A stretch of DNA of 64,000 bases from Prevotella sp. tf2-5 (GTDB taxonomy: Bacteria; Bacteroidota; Bacteroidia; Bacteroidales; Bacteroidaceae): NCBI RefSeq assembly GCF_900115435.1, contig NZ_FOWK01000003.1, positions 310,001 through 374,000 on the forward strand, written 5' to 3'. The notes beneath the pieces are model-generated. The model worked only from the letters and a program-made list of their open reading frames with translations, was not told the DNA's origin and searched no databases. The first letter of the stretch is position 1. Each line of letters opens with the position of its first letter. Shown here in pieces: positions 15,654 through 25,228 of the stretch. A program made the translations under genes and the position numbers.

Positions 15654-18595
15654 ACTGTTATATAATTTTCTATTGTGATTGTATCTAAGCCGTCAAGTAT
15701 CGTTGCGCAACATGTGAATATCGCTTTCCGCTTGAGTGACCATCCGATAGGCATGTCATTATTTGAGAGACTCAAGGTCTTCATCTGAACGTGCTGCGTA
15801 TTCCATACCAAGTCCTGCTCGTCCTGTTCGTACTCGCCAGTATCCGTGTTGAGTGTGCTGCGATTCCAGCACCAGAACTCCGTTGCTATATCGTCCGAGA
15901 TCTCAACGTTGCCGTAGAACAGGTGTGGGGTTATCACTGTATTGACCACGCCTCTGCGGAAAGAGTAGCCGTTGGATGACGAGAACTCTATGGTTTTGCG
16001 TCCGTCACCGTCTATCAACTGCCAATAGGGGGAGTTCCATTTCGGCTCATAGTAAGTGGTGCTGCCACCAGACTTGACGGGCTGGTGCATCAGGCACTTC
16101 CATGTGCCGTTGCGATGCCGTACGGCATGCGTCTCGTAACGCTGGTTCTGCTCATTGAACTCGCCTGACAGGTAGATGCCATTACCGACGGACGGCTCCT
16201 GTATCTGCGCACCGTCCACCCAGTCACCCACGTTGACGACGGTAGGTATCGGTACTCCCTGTATGTCGGTCTGTATGAAGTCCCCGACAACGACCCCCTG
16301 CGCATATAGGTAGTCACGACCCTCGATGACTCTCTTCGCCACCTCGGGGTTGTTGTTCCTCACGAACTCAGGAAGCGTGCCGAATGTCGCCCCTATATTG
16401 CCGTCCTCCAGTATGGGCTTGCTGACACCGACCAGTTTTGTGATGCGTCCGTCATTGGACGATAGCACAAACAACTGCTGCCTGCGCTTAATATCCGACT
16501 TGACGGCTTCATAGGAGGGATCGTCCACATACTCGTCGGAATAGTCCACACATCCCCATCTCGCTATAGTCATCATAGCGCACGGTGGAAAGTTCCTTGA
16601 CATGGGCACGTCATCATCACCCCAGAGCACCACACGTATCTGGTTCACTCCAAGTAATGATGGTGTCGTGTTGTGTGTCGCTGTGACGGTCATGAATGAC
16701 GTGTAGTAGAGATTCCGACCGCTGTCCCGCTCCTGCCCCTCGGTGTCCTCCGAGTAGTCGCTGACACCAGCCTCCTTGGCGGCGAGGGTGTTAATCTTGC
16801 CACGCAGGATATTGCCGTACATCTGAGCGGTAAAGTACCCTTCCCACTTCTCTTTCAGGGTTAGCACGTATGAGGTGCTGCCGTCCGTCTCGTCAACATG
16901 CTCCTCAACGTCCAGTATCTGGTCGTTGTCGGAGAAAATGGTGTCACCCTCCTGCGCCTGCTGACGGTTGATGCGCAACTCGTCCACCTCCAGCGTGTCA
17001 CGGACATGGAGCGTACCGACCTCGGCATTGCCGTTAGCGTCAATATTCCACCCACGCAGTCCTGACATGTAATTCGACGACTGGAGCGACTTGGCGATTA
17101 TCTCACGAAGCTTAGCGTCACCGTTCTCGTCAATGCCGTAGATGCCGTCATTGCCTATGAGTATTCCTTTCAGAAATGATGATAACTCAGACGCAGAGAG
17201 CCCCCCTAAGAAATACGACAGTTCAGACGCAGAGAGCCCCTTCAGGAATGTGATGACCCCCGCAGCGGTATCATCCCTGTCTTTCCGGAGAAGTTTGTCC
17301 CAGGAGAGGTCCTCCAAGAAATCGAAGTTGGAATGGGTATGTCCGATTCCTCCACCGCCAGGGTACGATCCTATTATATACCGGATAAAGAACTGAGCTA
17401 TCGCGCCAAGGGTGGTTGCTGCCCAGGAACTTCCGTAAGGATCCTGGACGGGGAACAGCGCCCCGCTACTTAGCTGAATCCTAGGGAACTCAGCCAAGCG
17501 CGGGGCGACCGTAAAAGAACCAACCTCAGGTATATCGATATCAAGAACCTCAAGCGGTGCGTCTGCCCTGGGAATGTTCAGGTAGGGCTTGGCATCTGCG
17601 TACTTATACGTGAAATTATACTGGGACGGAAGCTCCGATGCCTTGTAATTGACATCGCTGTCCGTAACGACGATCCGTCGCAGATAGTCTCCTGCGTACA
17701 CGTATTTTACCAGGCTTGGGAAGAAATCCAGCAGCCACAGACGCTCCTTCCGGTCAAGGCGACCCGTGTTCTTCTTGTATTTCCTTGTGGTGTCCACGCG
17801 GAACTCCTCTGCGACATCCTCGATCTCCGCAATGTTATGGGAATGGTCAGCGGTCATCTCCGTACTGCCGTAAGCCCTGAAGGTGTCGACGCCGCCCAGC
17901 GAGTTCTCGAACAGGATCCACTGCTCGTCCTCGGACCTCATGTCCTGGGCATAATAGCGTTGAACGTATGTCAGGCGATCTCCGTTACCGTTTTCCACCC
18001 ACACGTCATAGTACGACGGGAGTCCGGCGACCTTGCCTGCAATGACGGCGTATTGTACGGGAATGGTCCAAGCCTGCCCTGCGGGTATGCTTGCCAGGGT
18101 TACTGTCGTGTCGCTCCCTCCGATACGAGCCTTGCACTTGACCATGGACGCAACTGTCGCATAGTAAGTCAGGAACTCAGGCGTATAATAGGTCACGGGT
18201 TTGAGGTTCGGCTGCCAGGTCAGGAAGTTCTGCTGCAGGAAGAGCTCTGCCGTGTCGGCAAGACGGTCGACACCGCCACGGAGTGCCGTGAAGGTGACTG
18301 TCTGTGTCTGATTGCTGGAGACTCCCTTCAGTGTTATCACGAAGGTTTTGACGATATCCGTCTGACGATATGGTGATGACTCGTTCTGCAGGGAGAAAGA
18401 GAGCTCCGGTGACACGATGTCAAAGAGGTCGACCTCCATTATGTGATCACTGTTCGGGGAAAAGACTCTCTTGACGATATCAGTACTTGCCCCCTGAATC
18501 CTGATGGAAAAGGAAACGTCCTCCGTGGTCTCGACCACGAGGTGACGCATATTGCCGACTAGGCTCAGGCTGTCCGGGAAAGATCTTACATTCAT
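15650..18595 (-). CDS. Large tail-tip/fibre protein with internal short repeats
   Basis: The protein has 981 residues. The N-terminal third is beta-rich (SFSIRIQGASTDIVKRVF). Near residues 455-480 two imperfect repeats of (F/Y)LxGLSASELS occur. Then DENGDAKLREIIAKSLQSS and GWNIDANGNAEVGTLHVRDTLEVDEL lead into a region resembling the joint between a baseplate protein and a fibre. Repeated DxNGxA motifs typify phage tail-fibre knobs of Bacteroidales phages. It overlaps the downstream gene by 4 bases. Probably a central tail-fibre or tail-spike protein. Confidence 0.65.
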   Translation of the reverse strand: MNVRSFPDSLSLVGNMRHLVVETTEDVSFSIRIQGASTDIVKRVFSPNSDHIMEVDLFDIVSPELSFSLQNESSPYRQTDIVKTFVITLKGVSSNQTQTVTFTALRGGVDRLADTAELFLQQNFLTWQPNLKPVTYYTPEFLTYYATVASMVKCKARIGGSDTTVTLASIPAGQAWTIPVQYAVIAGKVAGLPSYYDVWVENGNGDRLTYVQRYYAQDMRSEDEQWILFENSLGGVDTFRAYGSTEMTADHSHNIAEIEDVAEEFRVDTTRKYKKNTGRLDRKERLWLLDFFPSLVKYVYAGDYLRRIVVTDSDVNYKASELPSQYNFTYKYADAKPYLNIPRADAPLEVLDIDIPEVGSFTVAPRLAEFPRIQLSSGALFPVQDPYGSSWAATTLGAIAQFFIRYIIGSYPGGGGIGHTHSNFDFLEDLSWDKLLRKDRDDTAAGVITFLKGLSASELSYFLGGLSASELSSFLKGILIGNDGIYGIDENGDAKLREIIAKSLQSSNYMSGLRGWNIDANGNAEVGTLHVRDTLEVDELRINRQQAQEGDTIFSDNDQILDVEEHVDETDGSTSYVLTLKEKWEGYFTAQMYGNILRGKINTLAAKEAGVSDYSEDTEGQERDSGRNLYYTSFMTVTATHNTTPSLLGVNQIRVVLWGDDDVPMSRNFPPCAMMTIARWGCVDYSDEYVDDPSYEAVKSDIKRRQQLFVLSSNDGRITKLVGVSKPILEDGNIGATFGTLPEFVRNNNPEVAKRVIEGRDYLYAQGVVVGDFIQTDIQGVPIPTVVNVGDWVDGAQIQEPSVGNGIYLSGEFNEQNQRYETHAVRHRNGTWKCLMHQPVKSGGSTTYYEPKWNSPYWQLIDGDGRKTIEFSSSNGYSFRRGVVNTVITPHLFYGNVEISDDIATEFWCWNRSTLNTDTGEYEQDEQDLVWNTQHVQMKTLSLSNNDMPIGWSLKRKAIFTCCATILDGLDTITIENYITV

Positions 18596-18656
18596 AGACG
18601 TTTGTTTGGTACAAAATTACATAATCAGCCCGACACGGGAAAGGACATCCGTGATA

Positions 18657-20831
18657 TCAGTTATGGACGCACACAAGCCAGACCCTCCTGCGCTTGTATT
18701 TGTATCTGTAACCGGAGAAAGGAACGACATCGTATCCCTGGTAAATATAAGCCGACTGCTCAGCATAGTAGGATCCGACCAGTTCCGCACAGGGAAGGGG
18801 AGGGTAGACTGTTGTGTGGAACTCTCCGTCACCATGGTAAGGGGACTCGTCCTCAACAAGCCAGCTGACCCATGTGACATCTGTCGTTTCGGAACGTGTC
18901 TCCCAATGATACTCTGCCGTCATCATAGGCAACTTGACCTCAATGGAAGCCGCCTCGGAAAGAGGTGTCCCGGGCGACACCGTCAGCATGGTGGTCTCCA
19001 GCGGATCGTCCTTTCCTCCGAGCGTGAATTTCAGTTTGTCCAAGAAGAACTCCTCGCTTCTGAGGCAGACCTTGCGCGAAACAGGAATATTCATCTTCTC
19101 ATGGGCAGACAGGAGCAGTTTGACCTTAACCTCGTTAAGTGCGTTTCGACGCAAAAGATCCATCTGGCGGTAGAACTTCTCGAAGACACCGTCCGGTCCC
19201 CAATAGAACAGGCTGTAATCCCATATCTTAGACAGTCCCCTGGTGTTCAGGTTCGAGCCGTAGGCTGGTACGCCAAGCCCCTGGCTGTACAGGTTGTACG
19301 CGGATACGCTACCCGCCGTGCCGGCGATGTGACTATTGTCCGTAAAGGAGAACGCGAGGATGCACGGATTCCCGGAAGCCTTGGTGTCTTCATCATAGTC
19401 TTCGTCATCCGACTCGACATTGGAGGTCTTCAGCTTGCTGTGGCGGGTGACGTAATCTCCGACATACAGATAATAGCCCAGGGTCCTTGTCTGTGTTTCC
19501 CCGTTATACTCATGCACATGCCGTAATATCCGGTACTCAGGCTGAAGGTCAGGGACACTGACCTCCTCAACCTGCTCCTCGTCTCCGATATCGTAATCCA
19601 TGGAGCTCTCGGCTATTTTCGTCTCAACCTGCTGGAGTCCCTTCCACCCTCTCTTATAGAAAGCGCCGTCGACGTAGCAGAACACTGCCGTCTCGTGGCG
19701 GGACTGCAGTTCCTTGACAGAGTCATAGCTGTCGGAAGCCTCCTGGTCTACCTTGTGCTCAGAGCTGAGCTTGACACGGCGGAAATCCTTCTGGGACTTG
19801 AAGGAGAACGTCGGCTCGGCGGTCATGTTACCCGTAAGGTCGGTTGACGGAGGCTGTGACAGCATATCACCAAGGAACGCCACGCTGACGGTCATGTCGC
19901 GTTCGTCCGCAATAAACTCGCAGCAGAACTTCCTGCGGAACACGGCAAGGAAATCCTTGCAAGTCACGTCTGGTACCAGATCCGCCTTCAGGATGTAACC
20001 GTTCACGATTGTGTCGATGCACTTGTTGACGACAGCCATTTTGGAGAACGGCTCGGTACGGGTGAAGAAATTCTCCTCGAGCGAGTATCCGAAATGGGCA
20101 AACACATCACGCAGGACCCTCACCGCCCGGACGAATGGGGATATATAGTATCCGGGCTTCAGGTTGACGGCTATCCCGTCCACATACTCCACCGTATCCT
20201 CCTCGGTGTCAAACCGCGGTGTCTCACTGCCGTACGCATTCCATAGCGGTGCCACTTTCTTGACGGAGATAGCCTCGGTGCTTCCTATGGGCGAGTCCCA
20301 TACGGGGAACCCGCATCCGTAGTTGTTCAGGATCTTGAAGTTCCATCCCGTGTCCATATTGGAGTCGTCGGTCACAAGGACCGGGAAGATGGTGTAGTCC
20401 GGGTTGGTGTTGTCAACCAGCGTCTTGCACCAGGCGATACAGCTTGCCACCGTGGATCCTGCGGCTGCTATGCGCTCGTCACCGTAGATGTCCCGGAGCT
20501 TGATGTTGCCGATGCGTGAGTACAGGCTTCCGTCACTCATGTAGAAAGAGGTGCTGATACTGCCGCGGCGGGTGGCGGACAGCACCGCCTGACGGCACTG
20601 GGCGTAATACTCCCCGTCCTGGATGACGGCGCTCCTCATGATAGCCTTGCGCCTGACTCCGAACGCCTCCGGATGACCGAGGATGCGGCAGTTATGTGGG
20701 GACGCCGGAATGTCTATGGGGACAGTCTGCTCCCCGTAGTCGTTGAAGAACGGGTTGGTACGCTCTACTGAAAGCTTCGTGCCTGGTATGACCTGCAGGT
20801 TCTCTCCTGTCTCTATGTCTGTGATCTTCAT
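18657..20831 (-). CDS. Tail protein downstream of the tape measure (distal tail/hub-like)
   Basis: The 724-residue protein opens with MKITDIETGENLQVIPGTKLSVERTNPF. Siphovirus genes right after the tape measure usually encode the distal tail and hub proteins. The sequence is a mix of strands with conserved-looking Trp and Tyr, and the middle is acidic (NVESDDEDYDEDTKAS). It is coupled to the tape-measure gene by a 4-base overlap. No enzymatic motif is evident. The hub assignment is inferred from position. Confidence 0.6.
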   Translation of the reverse strand: MKITDIETGENLQVIPGTKLSVERTNPFFNDYGEQTVPIDIPASPHNCRILGHPEAFGVRRKAIMRSAVIQDGEYYAQCRQAVLSATRRGSISTSFYMSDGSLYSRIGNIKLRDIYGDERIAAAGSTVASCIAWCKTLVDNTNPDYTIFPVLVTDDSNMDTGWNFKILNNYGCGFPVWDSPIGSTEAISVKKVAPLWNAYGSETPRFDTEEDTVEYVDGIAVNLKPGYYISPFVRAVRVLRDVFAHFGYSLEENFFTRTEPFSKMAVVNKCIDTIVNGYILKADLVPDVTCKDFLAVFRRKFCCEFIADERDMTVSVAFLGDMLSQPPSTDLTGNMTAEPTFSFKSQKDFRRVKLSSEHKVDQEASDSYDSVKELQSRHETAVFCYVDGAFYKRGWKGLQQVETKIAESSMDYDIGDEEQVEEVSVPDLQPEYRILRHVHEYNGETQTRTLGYYLYVGDYVTRHSKLKTSNVESDDEDYDEDTKASGNPCILAFSFTDNSHIAGTAGSVSAYNLYSQGLGVPAYGSNLNTRGLSKIWDYSLFYWGPDGVFEKFYRQMDLLRRNALNEVKVKLLLSAHEKMNIPVSRKVCLRSEEFFLDKLKFTLGGKDDPLETTMLTVSPGTPLSEAASIEVKLPMMTAEYHWETRSETTDVTWVSWLVEDESPYHGDGEFHTTVYPPLPCAELVGSYYAEQSAYIYQGYDVVPFSGYRYKYKRRRVWLVCVHN

Positions 20832-23800
20832 TTGCTTCCGATATTACGTGACTGCTCCAGCAGTTTGTTCTGGTTGTCTATCTCGTCGAGTCCCACATGG
20901 GCGGGGATGCCGTTACGCTCCATGCGCTCCATCAGGGCAATGAACCGCTCCATCAGCTCAGGATCCATCCCAAATCCTGTCGGTGGGACTCTCAGTGAGG
21001 CGGAGGATACGCTGCCTCCTTCCGCAAAGCCCCTGTGTTGGATCAGGAACTTATTGAGGTCAAGGGTACGGATAGTGCCGGCACGTTGGGAACGATCAAG
21101 GACATCCAGCACCGGGCGTACTGTCGGATTCTCCACGGCGGCGTTGCTGGCAATCCATTCCTTGGACTGTCCGACAGGACCTTCTCCGACAATGACGGTA
21201 GGACGATCAACGTAGCCGCGCCGGCGAGGGTCGTACTTTGCGTGGAAGCGCTTGCCGTCCTGCTCACGCTCCACATCCAGGAACCCGCCCTCCTCCTTAC
21301 CTGTGGCGACACGCTCTGCTGATGCGGAGGAAGAGGAACTCCCTCCGTTCAGGGTCATGCGCTTCACCTTCTGACGCTCGGCGTTGGCTGCCATCAGCTG
21401 TGCGATGCCGGTCACACCCATCAGCGCCGCCGCAATGCTTCCCGCTATCGGTCCAAGGTCTGCGTAAGCCTTCATGATGGACGTGGCGGTGTCGGCGATG
21501 ATCTGAGAAGCCTTGATGGCGAAGTTGATATCAGCATATTTCTTCTGGATCTCCAGCTGCTCCCTGGCTTTCTTCTCCTCCAGCTTGGTGGTGTCCTTGC
21601 CTGCCTTGCGTGCAGCCTCTATCTCCGCGTCGTATTTCGCGTCGACGTTGGCGAGCTCCGCGTCCTGAAGGGCACTGACCGCATTACTGAAGAGTCCGTG
21701 GTAATAGTCAAACGACTCCTTCCACTTCTGCATCTTCATATTCTTCTTCGCCTCTTCGTACTCCTCCTCGGAGAGCATTCCCTGCTCATGTGCCAGCCTA
21801 AGCTGCTCCAGCTCCATGTCATAGAGCTCCTGCTGCTTGACGAGTCCGTACTCCTGGCGGATCTGCAGAAGGCGTTCCTGATGCTCCCGCTCCAGGTTCT
21901 CCTTCGCCCTGTTCTTCTCCTCGGGAGAGAGATCGGTATTGGCATCAATCCCTGCCATGCCGTACTGAAGCTCCTCCTGGACGGTGGTCAGTCCTGCGGA
22001 GGAGCGGGCACGGAATTTACGCTCCTCGTCCTTCTTTCTCCAGTCCTCCTCCAGTTTCTCCCTTGCGGCGAAATAGGCGTTGTCTACGGCTAACGTATTC
22101 TCCTTGTTCTCCTCAGCGTACTGAAGGGAGGCTTTGTAGTATGCGTCAAGAACCGCGAGCTGTGCGTCACGGTCTGCTTTCTCACGGTCTGCTTCAGACA
22201 TGGAAGCGGACCGCAGATGGTTCATCTGTTGCTGGTATTGCTCGTACAGCCTCAATTGTGCCTGATTCGAGTCAGAGGCGGCTTTTTCGACATTGCGCTG
22301 CTGATCAGACAGAATCTCCTTTTTCTTCTCGGTGTCTTTCAGGGAGAGGTTCTGTGACTCTGTCCGGTATTTCTCCTCTATCTTCAGCACGCTTTCCTTA
22401 TATGCCGCCTCGGAAGCCAGTACCCATGAGTCGTACTCCTCACGGGTCATTTTCTTCTCTGCCAACATCTTCTTATGGACAACGAGCTGCTCCTCATAGA
22501 CGGCTTTCTCTGCGTCGAGCTCAGCCTGACGTGCCCGTTTGAATTCTTTGAGGGAAGTGTTGTCTTCTTTATTAGTGTTGCCACTGTTTTTATTGGAAGT
22601 ACCCCCAAACGGATCAACACTTGCTCCAGTATGTAGTGTCTTGGCATTGGCAAGACGCTTCTTTTCTAAATCTTCAAGGCGTTTTTGTTGTGCTCGAGAC
22701 TGAGAGTTCAGATCGTTATATTGTGCCTGCGCTTTATCTGCGTCCGACTGCTCCACCTCAGTCTTTCCGGTCATGTAATGATGGGTTGCCCTCCTGTTTG
22801 AGTACTTCTTTTTGTTACCGTTTTTATCGAACCTTATGTCATATTTTTGTTGCTCCAGCTCGGCGATCTGATTGGCAATCTGGCGTGTCTGAGCCTCTAT
22901 GACCATCTGGTCGCAATAGAGCTTCGAGTTCTTGATGAGCGCATTGTACCATTCACTGACAGTCTTATAATAACCGATAGACTCTCCGTACCTGGAATTC
23001 ATCTGTTTGACAAGTTCTATTTCTTGCTTTTTTGTGCCGGTAAAGTTTTTCAGAGTGGCAATATCCTTCTTTAACTGCCCGTCAGCCTCTGTCCTAACGG
23101 ATTTCAACCTCTTTTCCTCTTCAGCCAATTCGGATGTTTTTTCCTTTGCGTCTTCTGCGGAATCAGAAAACAGACCGAAATATGTTATGGCAGCTATCAG
23201 CCCTGTAATTACCAGTCCGATCACGTTTGCCTTGCAAGCGGCATTGAATAGACGCATGGCAGCGGCAGCTCTGGTATTAGCAGCTGTCGCCAAATTTGTG
23301 GCGGCGGTATGGCTTAAGATAGCGGCTTTCGACTTAAGGTATCCGGCGGTAAGGAGTAGTAATAATCCTTTTAGCGTTGTGATGACGTTCTTATACAGAG
23401 CGCTGACAGCAGCTGCACCTTTGGTTACGACGATATTCTCCTTGACTGCCGTACTGTTCGCTGCTGTTGCCAGAGTCAGACCAATGACGGCAACAGTCAG
23501 CGCAGCGACTACGTCACGATGTTGAATCATCCATTTTATCAAATCGATAGTCCCGATTTGCATCTCACCATATACATCGTCAAATTTTTCTTTGAGAGGA
23601 AGCAGCTCGTCTCCCAGTTCTTTCTGGGCGTTCTGTAGCCTGACGGTTCGTTGTGCCATACGGTCTGCGGCACTGACATACGTCTCTCCTGCTGATGCCA
23701 ATTCCTCGTCGACGATGGAAGCAACAGCCTTCATGAACGAACCCATCTGTTTCGTGCGCTCGTTGACCTCTGATGCAGATATTCCGAGATTATCCAGGAT

Positions 23801-24640
23801 CATTACGGATTTACGACCGAGACCAGTGACTATACTATTAGTCATATATTCAACGGACTGTCCTGTCTGTTGTGCTTTCAGCTGGGCGAATTGGAGGTAC
23901 TTGCCCATGTCTTCCAGAGGAATACGGAAATCTTTTGCCTGAAGCAATGATTTCATCAGTTCCACATCATTGATAGTCCCCTTGGTTGCTTTGCGCAGAT
24001 TGTCAAGAAGATCCTGACGATCAAGTTTCTCGAAGGCGTGAGTTACACCGTCTGCAGACCGAGCCATCTCAACGCTTTCGTCTACCATTTCCTTAACACT
24101 ACCAATCAAATTCTTTACAGTGTTTACTGCAGACTCTGCTGTTTTAACAAGAAATGTACCAGTAAGAAAACCTATTGTGTTGTCAGACGTAAAGATTTCC
24201 TTCAGGCTTTTTGCGTTTTGTTTTAAATCAGAAATACGCCCTTCGACTTTTTGAAGCTGTTTCTCCAGCTTGGCATATTCTTCTGGGTGCAAAGACTGAA
24301 CTGTCTCATTGAGCTGCCTTCTCAACTGAGACGCTTCTTTCTTCAACTGGTTCATGGATTTGCAATTGACATTGATACGGCTTGTATGTTCTGCAATTGC
24401 CTTCGAATTGTCGTTGATTTTCTTTCTGGTTTTTGTGTATTCTGTTTGAAGGCTTTTATAATAGGCAGATTCTTTCTGACCTGCAGCCTCCAACTTGAGC
24501 ATCTGATCTAGTCGTGCCTTGTTCTCTTCACGTAAGTTTTTAGACTCTTTCTCAAGTTCGTGAATAGCCTGTTGTGCCTTGGCACTTTCTGCGTCGATAA
24601 TGAGCTTTACTTCGTCTTCGGAAAATTTTTTGCCTGCCAT
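20828..24640 (-). CDS. Phage tail tape measure protein
   Basis: The protein has 1270 residues. A long N-terminal coiled coil (about 1-150, AESAKAQQAIHELEKESKNL) precedes a TP901-like region (SAVNTVKNLIGSVKEMVDESVEMA), followed by hydrophobic alanine-rich stretches at about 375-500 (VVAALTVAVIGLTLATAANS, AAITYFGLF). Long charged coiled coils (about 690-1050) and an Ala-rich segment (IADTATSIMKAYADLGPIAG) come next. This is the standard build of a tape measure, which sets tail length and helps genome ejection. It indicates a long-tailed (sipho- or myovirus) phage. A symmetric promoter-like element lies directly upstream at 24646-24678. Confidence 0.92.
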   Translation of the reverse strand: MAGKKFSEDEVKLIIDAESAKAQQAIHELEKESKNLREENKARLDQMLKLEAAGQKESAYYKSLQTEYTKTRKKINDNSKAIAEHTSRINVNCKSMNQLKKEASQLRRQLNETVQSLHPEEYAKLEKQLQKVEGRISDLKQNAKSLKEIFTSDNTIGFLTGTFLVKTAESAVNTVKNLIGSVKEMVDESVEMARSADGVTHAFEKLDRQDLLDNLRKATKGTINDVELMKSLLQAKDFRIPLEDMGKYLQFAQLKAQQTGQSVEYMTNSIVTGLGRKSVMILDNLGISASEVNERTKQMGSFMKAVASIVDEELASAGETYVSAADRMAQRTVRLQNAQKELGDELLPLKEKFDDVYGEMQIGTIDLIKWMIQHRDVVAALTVAVIGLTLATAANSTAVKENIVVTKGAAAVSALYKNVITTLKGLLLLLTAGYLKSKAAILSHTAATNLATAANTRAAAAMRLFNAACKANVIGLVITGLIAAITYFGLFSDSAEDAKEKTSELAEEEKRLKSVRTEADGQLKKDIATLKNFTGTKKQEIELVKQMNSRYGESIGYYKTVSEWYNALIKNSKLYCDQMVIEAQTRQIANQIAELEQQKYDIRFDKNGNKKKYSNRRATHHYMTGKTEVEQSDADKAQAQYNDLNSQSRAQQKRLEDLEKKRLANAKTLHTGASVDPFGGTSNKNSGNTNKEDNTSLKEFKRARQAELDAEKAVYEEQLVVHKKMLAEKKMTREEYDSWVLASEAAYKESVLKIEEKYRTESQNLSLKDTEKKKEILSDQQRNVEKAASDSNQAQLRLYEQYQQQMNHLRSASMSEADREKADRDAQLAVLDAYYKASLQYAEENKENTLAVDNAYFAAREKLEEDWRKKDEERKFRARSSAGLTTVQEELQYGMAGIDANTDLSPEEKNRAKENLEREHQERLLQIRQEYGLVKQQELYDMELEQLRLAHEQGMLSEEEYEEAKKNMKMQKWKESFDYYHGLFSNAVSALQDAELANVDAKYDAEIEAARKAGKDTTKLEEKKAREQLEIQKKYADINFAIKASQIIADTATSIMKAYADLGPIAGSIAAALMGVTGIAQLMAANAERQKVKRMTLNGGSSSSSASAERVATGKEEGGFLDVEREQDGKRFHAKYDPRRRGYVDRPTVIVGEGPVGQSKEWIASNAAVENPTVRPVLDVLDRSQRAGTIRTLDLNKFLIQHRGFAEGGSVSSASLRVPPTGFGMDPELMERFIALMERMERNGIPAHVGLDEIDNQNKLLEQSRNIGSK

Positions 24641-24645
24641 AAAAA

Positions 24646-24678
24646 TAGGTACCTTTGATTACAGCACAAAGATACCTA
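24646..24678 (-). promoter_or_regulatory. Symmetric promoter-like inverted repeat before the tape-measure gene
   Basis: TAGGTACCTTTG (24646-24657) and CAAAGATACCTA (24667-24678) are inverted copies with one mismatch around a 9-base spacer. Each arm contains a TAnnTTTG -7 box, one on each strand. The minus-strand box (24667-24674) points at the tape-measure gene. The dyad could be an operator as well. Confidence 0.6.
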
Positions 24679-24706
24679 TTATAAATATATTGTAAAAGGA
24701 CAATAC

Positions 24707-24886
24707 TTACCTTCCTAATGCAATCTTCCTAAATAGTAAATAGCAAAGAATACCACCCACAAAAGTAAAACTCAGACAAAGACAGTAATAGAAAACGTAT
24801 GTTGCGGTGCACCTGTCTCCTTCTTTTATAACCAAAGGCTGTAAAAGAATCGCGAGGAATATGTTCATTAACCCTAAGAATACCAT
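24707..24886 (-). CDS. 59-residue two-helix membrane protein
   Basis: ATG at 24886 opens a 59-codon frame: MVFLGLMNIFLAILLQPLVI, a short polar loop (KEGDRCTATY), then a second hydrophobic stretch ending in FRKIALGR. An AAGGAG motif lies about 20 bases upstream. A well-formed promoter at 24917-24947 drives it. The two-helix hairpin shape is common in small phage membrane proteins. Function unknown. Confidence 0.65.
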   Translation of the reverse strand: MVFLGLMNIFLAILLQPLVIKEGDRCTATYVFYYCLCLSFTFVGGILCYLLFRKIALGR

Positions 24887-24916
24887 ACTCTTTCGTTTTA
24901 GCTCCTTTTTCTACTG

Positions 24917-24947
24917 CAAATATAGGAAATTGGTTTGAAACCGCAAA
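24917..24947 (-). promoter_or_regulatory. Promoter for the 59-residue membrane protein gene
   Basis: On the minus strand TTTG (24944-24947), 19 bases, TATATTTG (24917-24924). The start codon follows about 30 bases later. Confidence 0.8.
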
Positions 24948-25041
24948 GGGAAAATCCCTATTTTTGGTGCATAACTCCCTATTCTTTACGTTTTTAGCGT
25001 TTTGGGGATAAAACTGAATAAAATTGATAAGTGGGGATGAC

Positions 25042-25077
25042 AAAAAAAAGACCGCCCTAGTGGTTGGGGCGGTCTTG
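25042..25077 (-). terminator. Intrinsic terminator of the Ntn-hydrolase accessory operon
   Basis: On the minus strand AAGACCGCCC and GGGCGGTCTT form a 10-bp stem followed by seven T. It comes directly after the 48-codon gene. Confidence 0.9.
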
Positions 25078-25078
25078 A

Positions 25079-25225
25079 TTATTTGAACATAACGCTAAAT
25101 TGTTTGTTAATCTCCTCTGTGACTTCTCGAGAAAGTTCACTTGCAATCTCTTCGATATCACTTTTCGACAATAGCCCATTGTCTTCCTCGTAATTAGACA
25201 GGTTGTTGTAAACGTAACTTTCCAT
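25079..25225 (-). CDS. 48-residue acidic protein, partner of the Ntn-hydrolase gene
   Basis: ATG at 25225 lies 3 bases after the preceding TGA. The product opens MESYVYNNLSNYEEDNGLLS and continues with a helical segment, SDIEEIASELSREVTEEINK. A strong terminator follows 2 bases after its stop region. Tight coupling suggests the two proteins work together. No family recognised. Confidence 0.7.
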   Translation of the reverse strand: MESYVYNNLSNYEEDNGLLSKSDIEEIASELSREVTEEINKQFSVMFK

Positions 25226-25228
25226 AAT

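Noticed and set aside
24729..25043. A 104-codon ORF upstream of the tape-measure gene
   Set aside because: It overlaps a better 59-codon gene with promoter and Shine-Dalgarno-like sequence; its own start lies upstream of the promoter.
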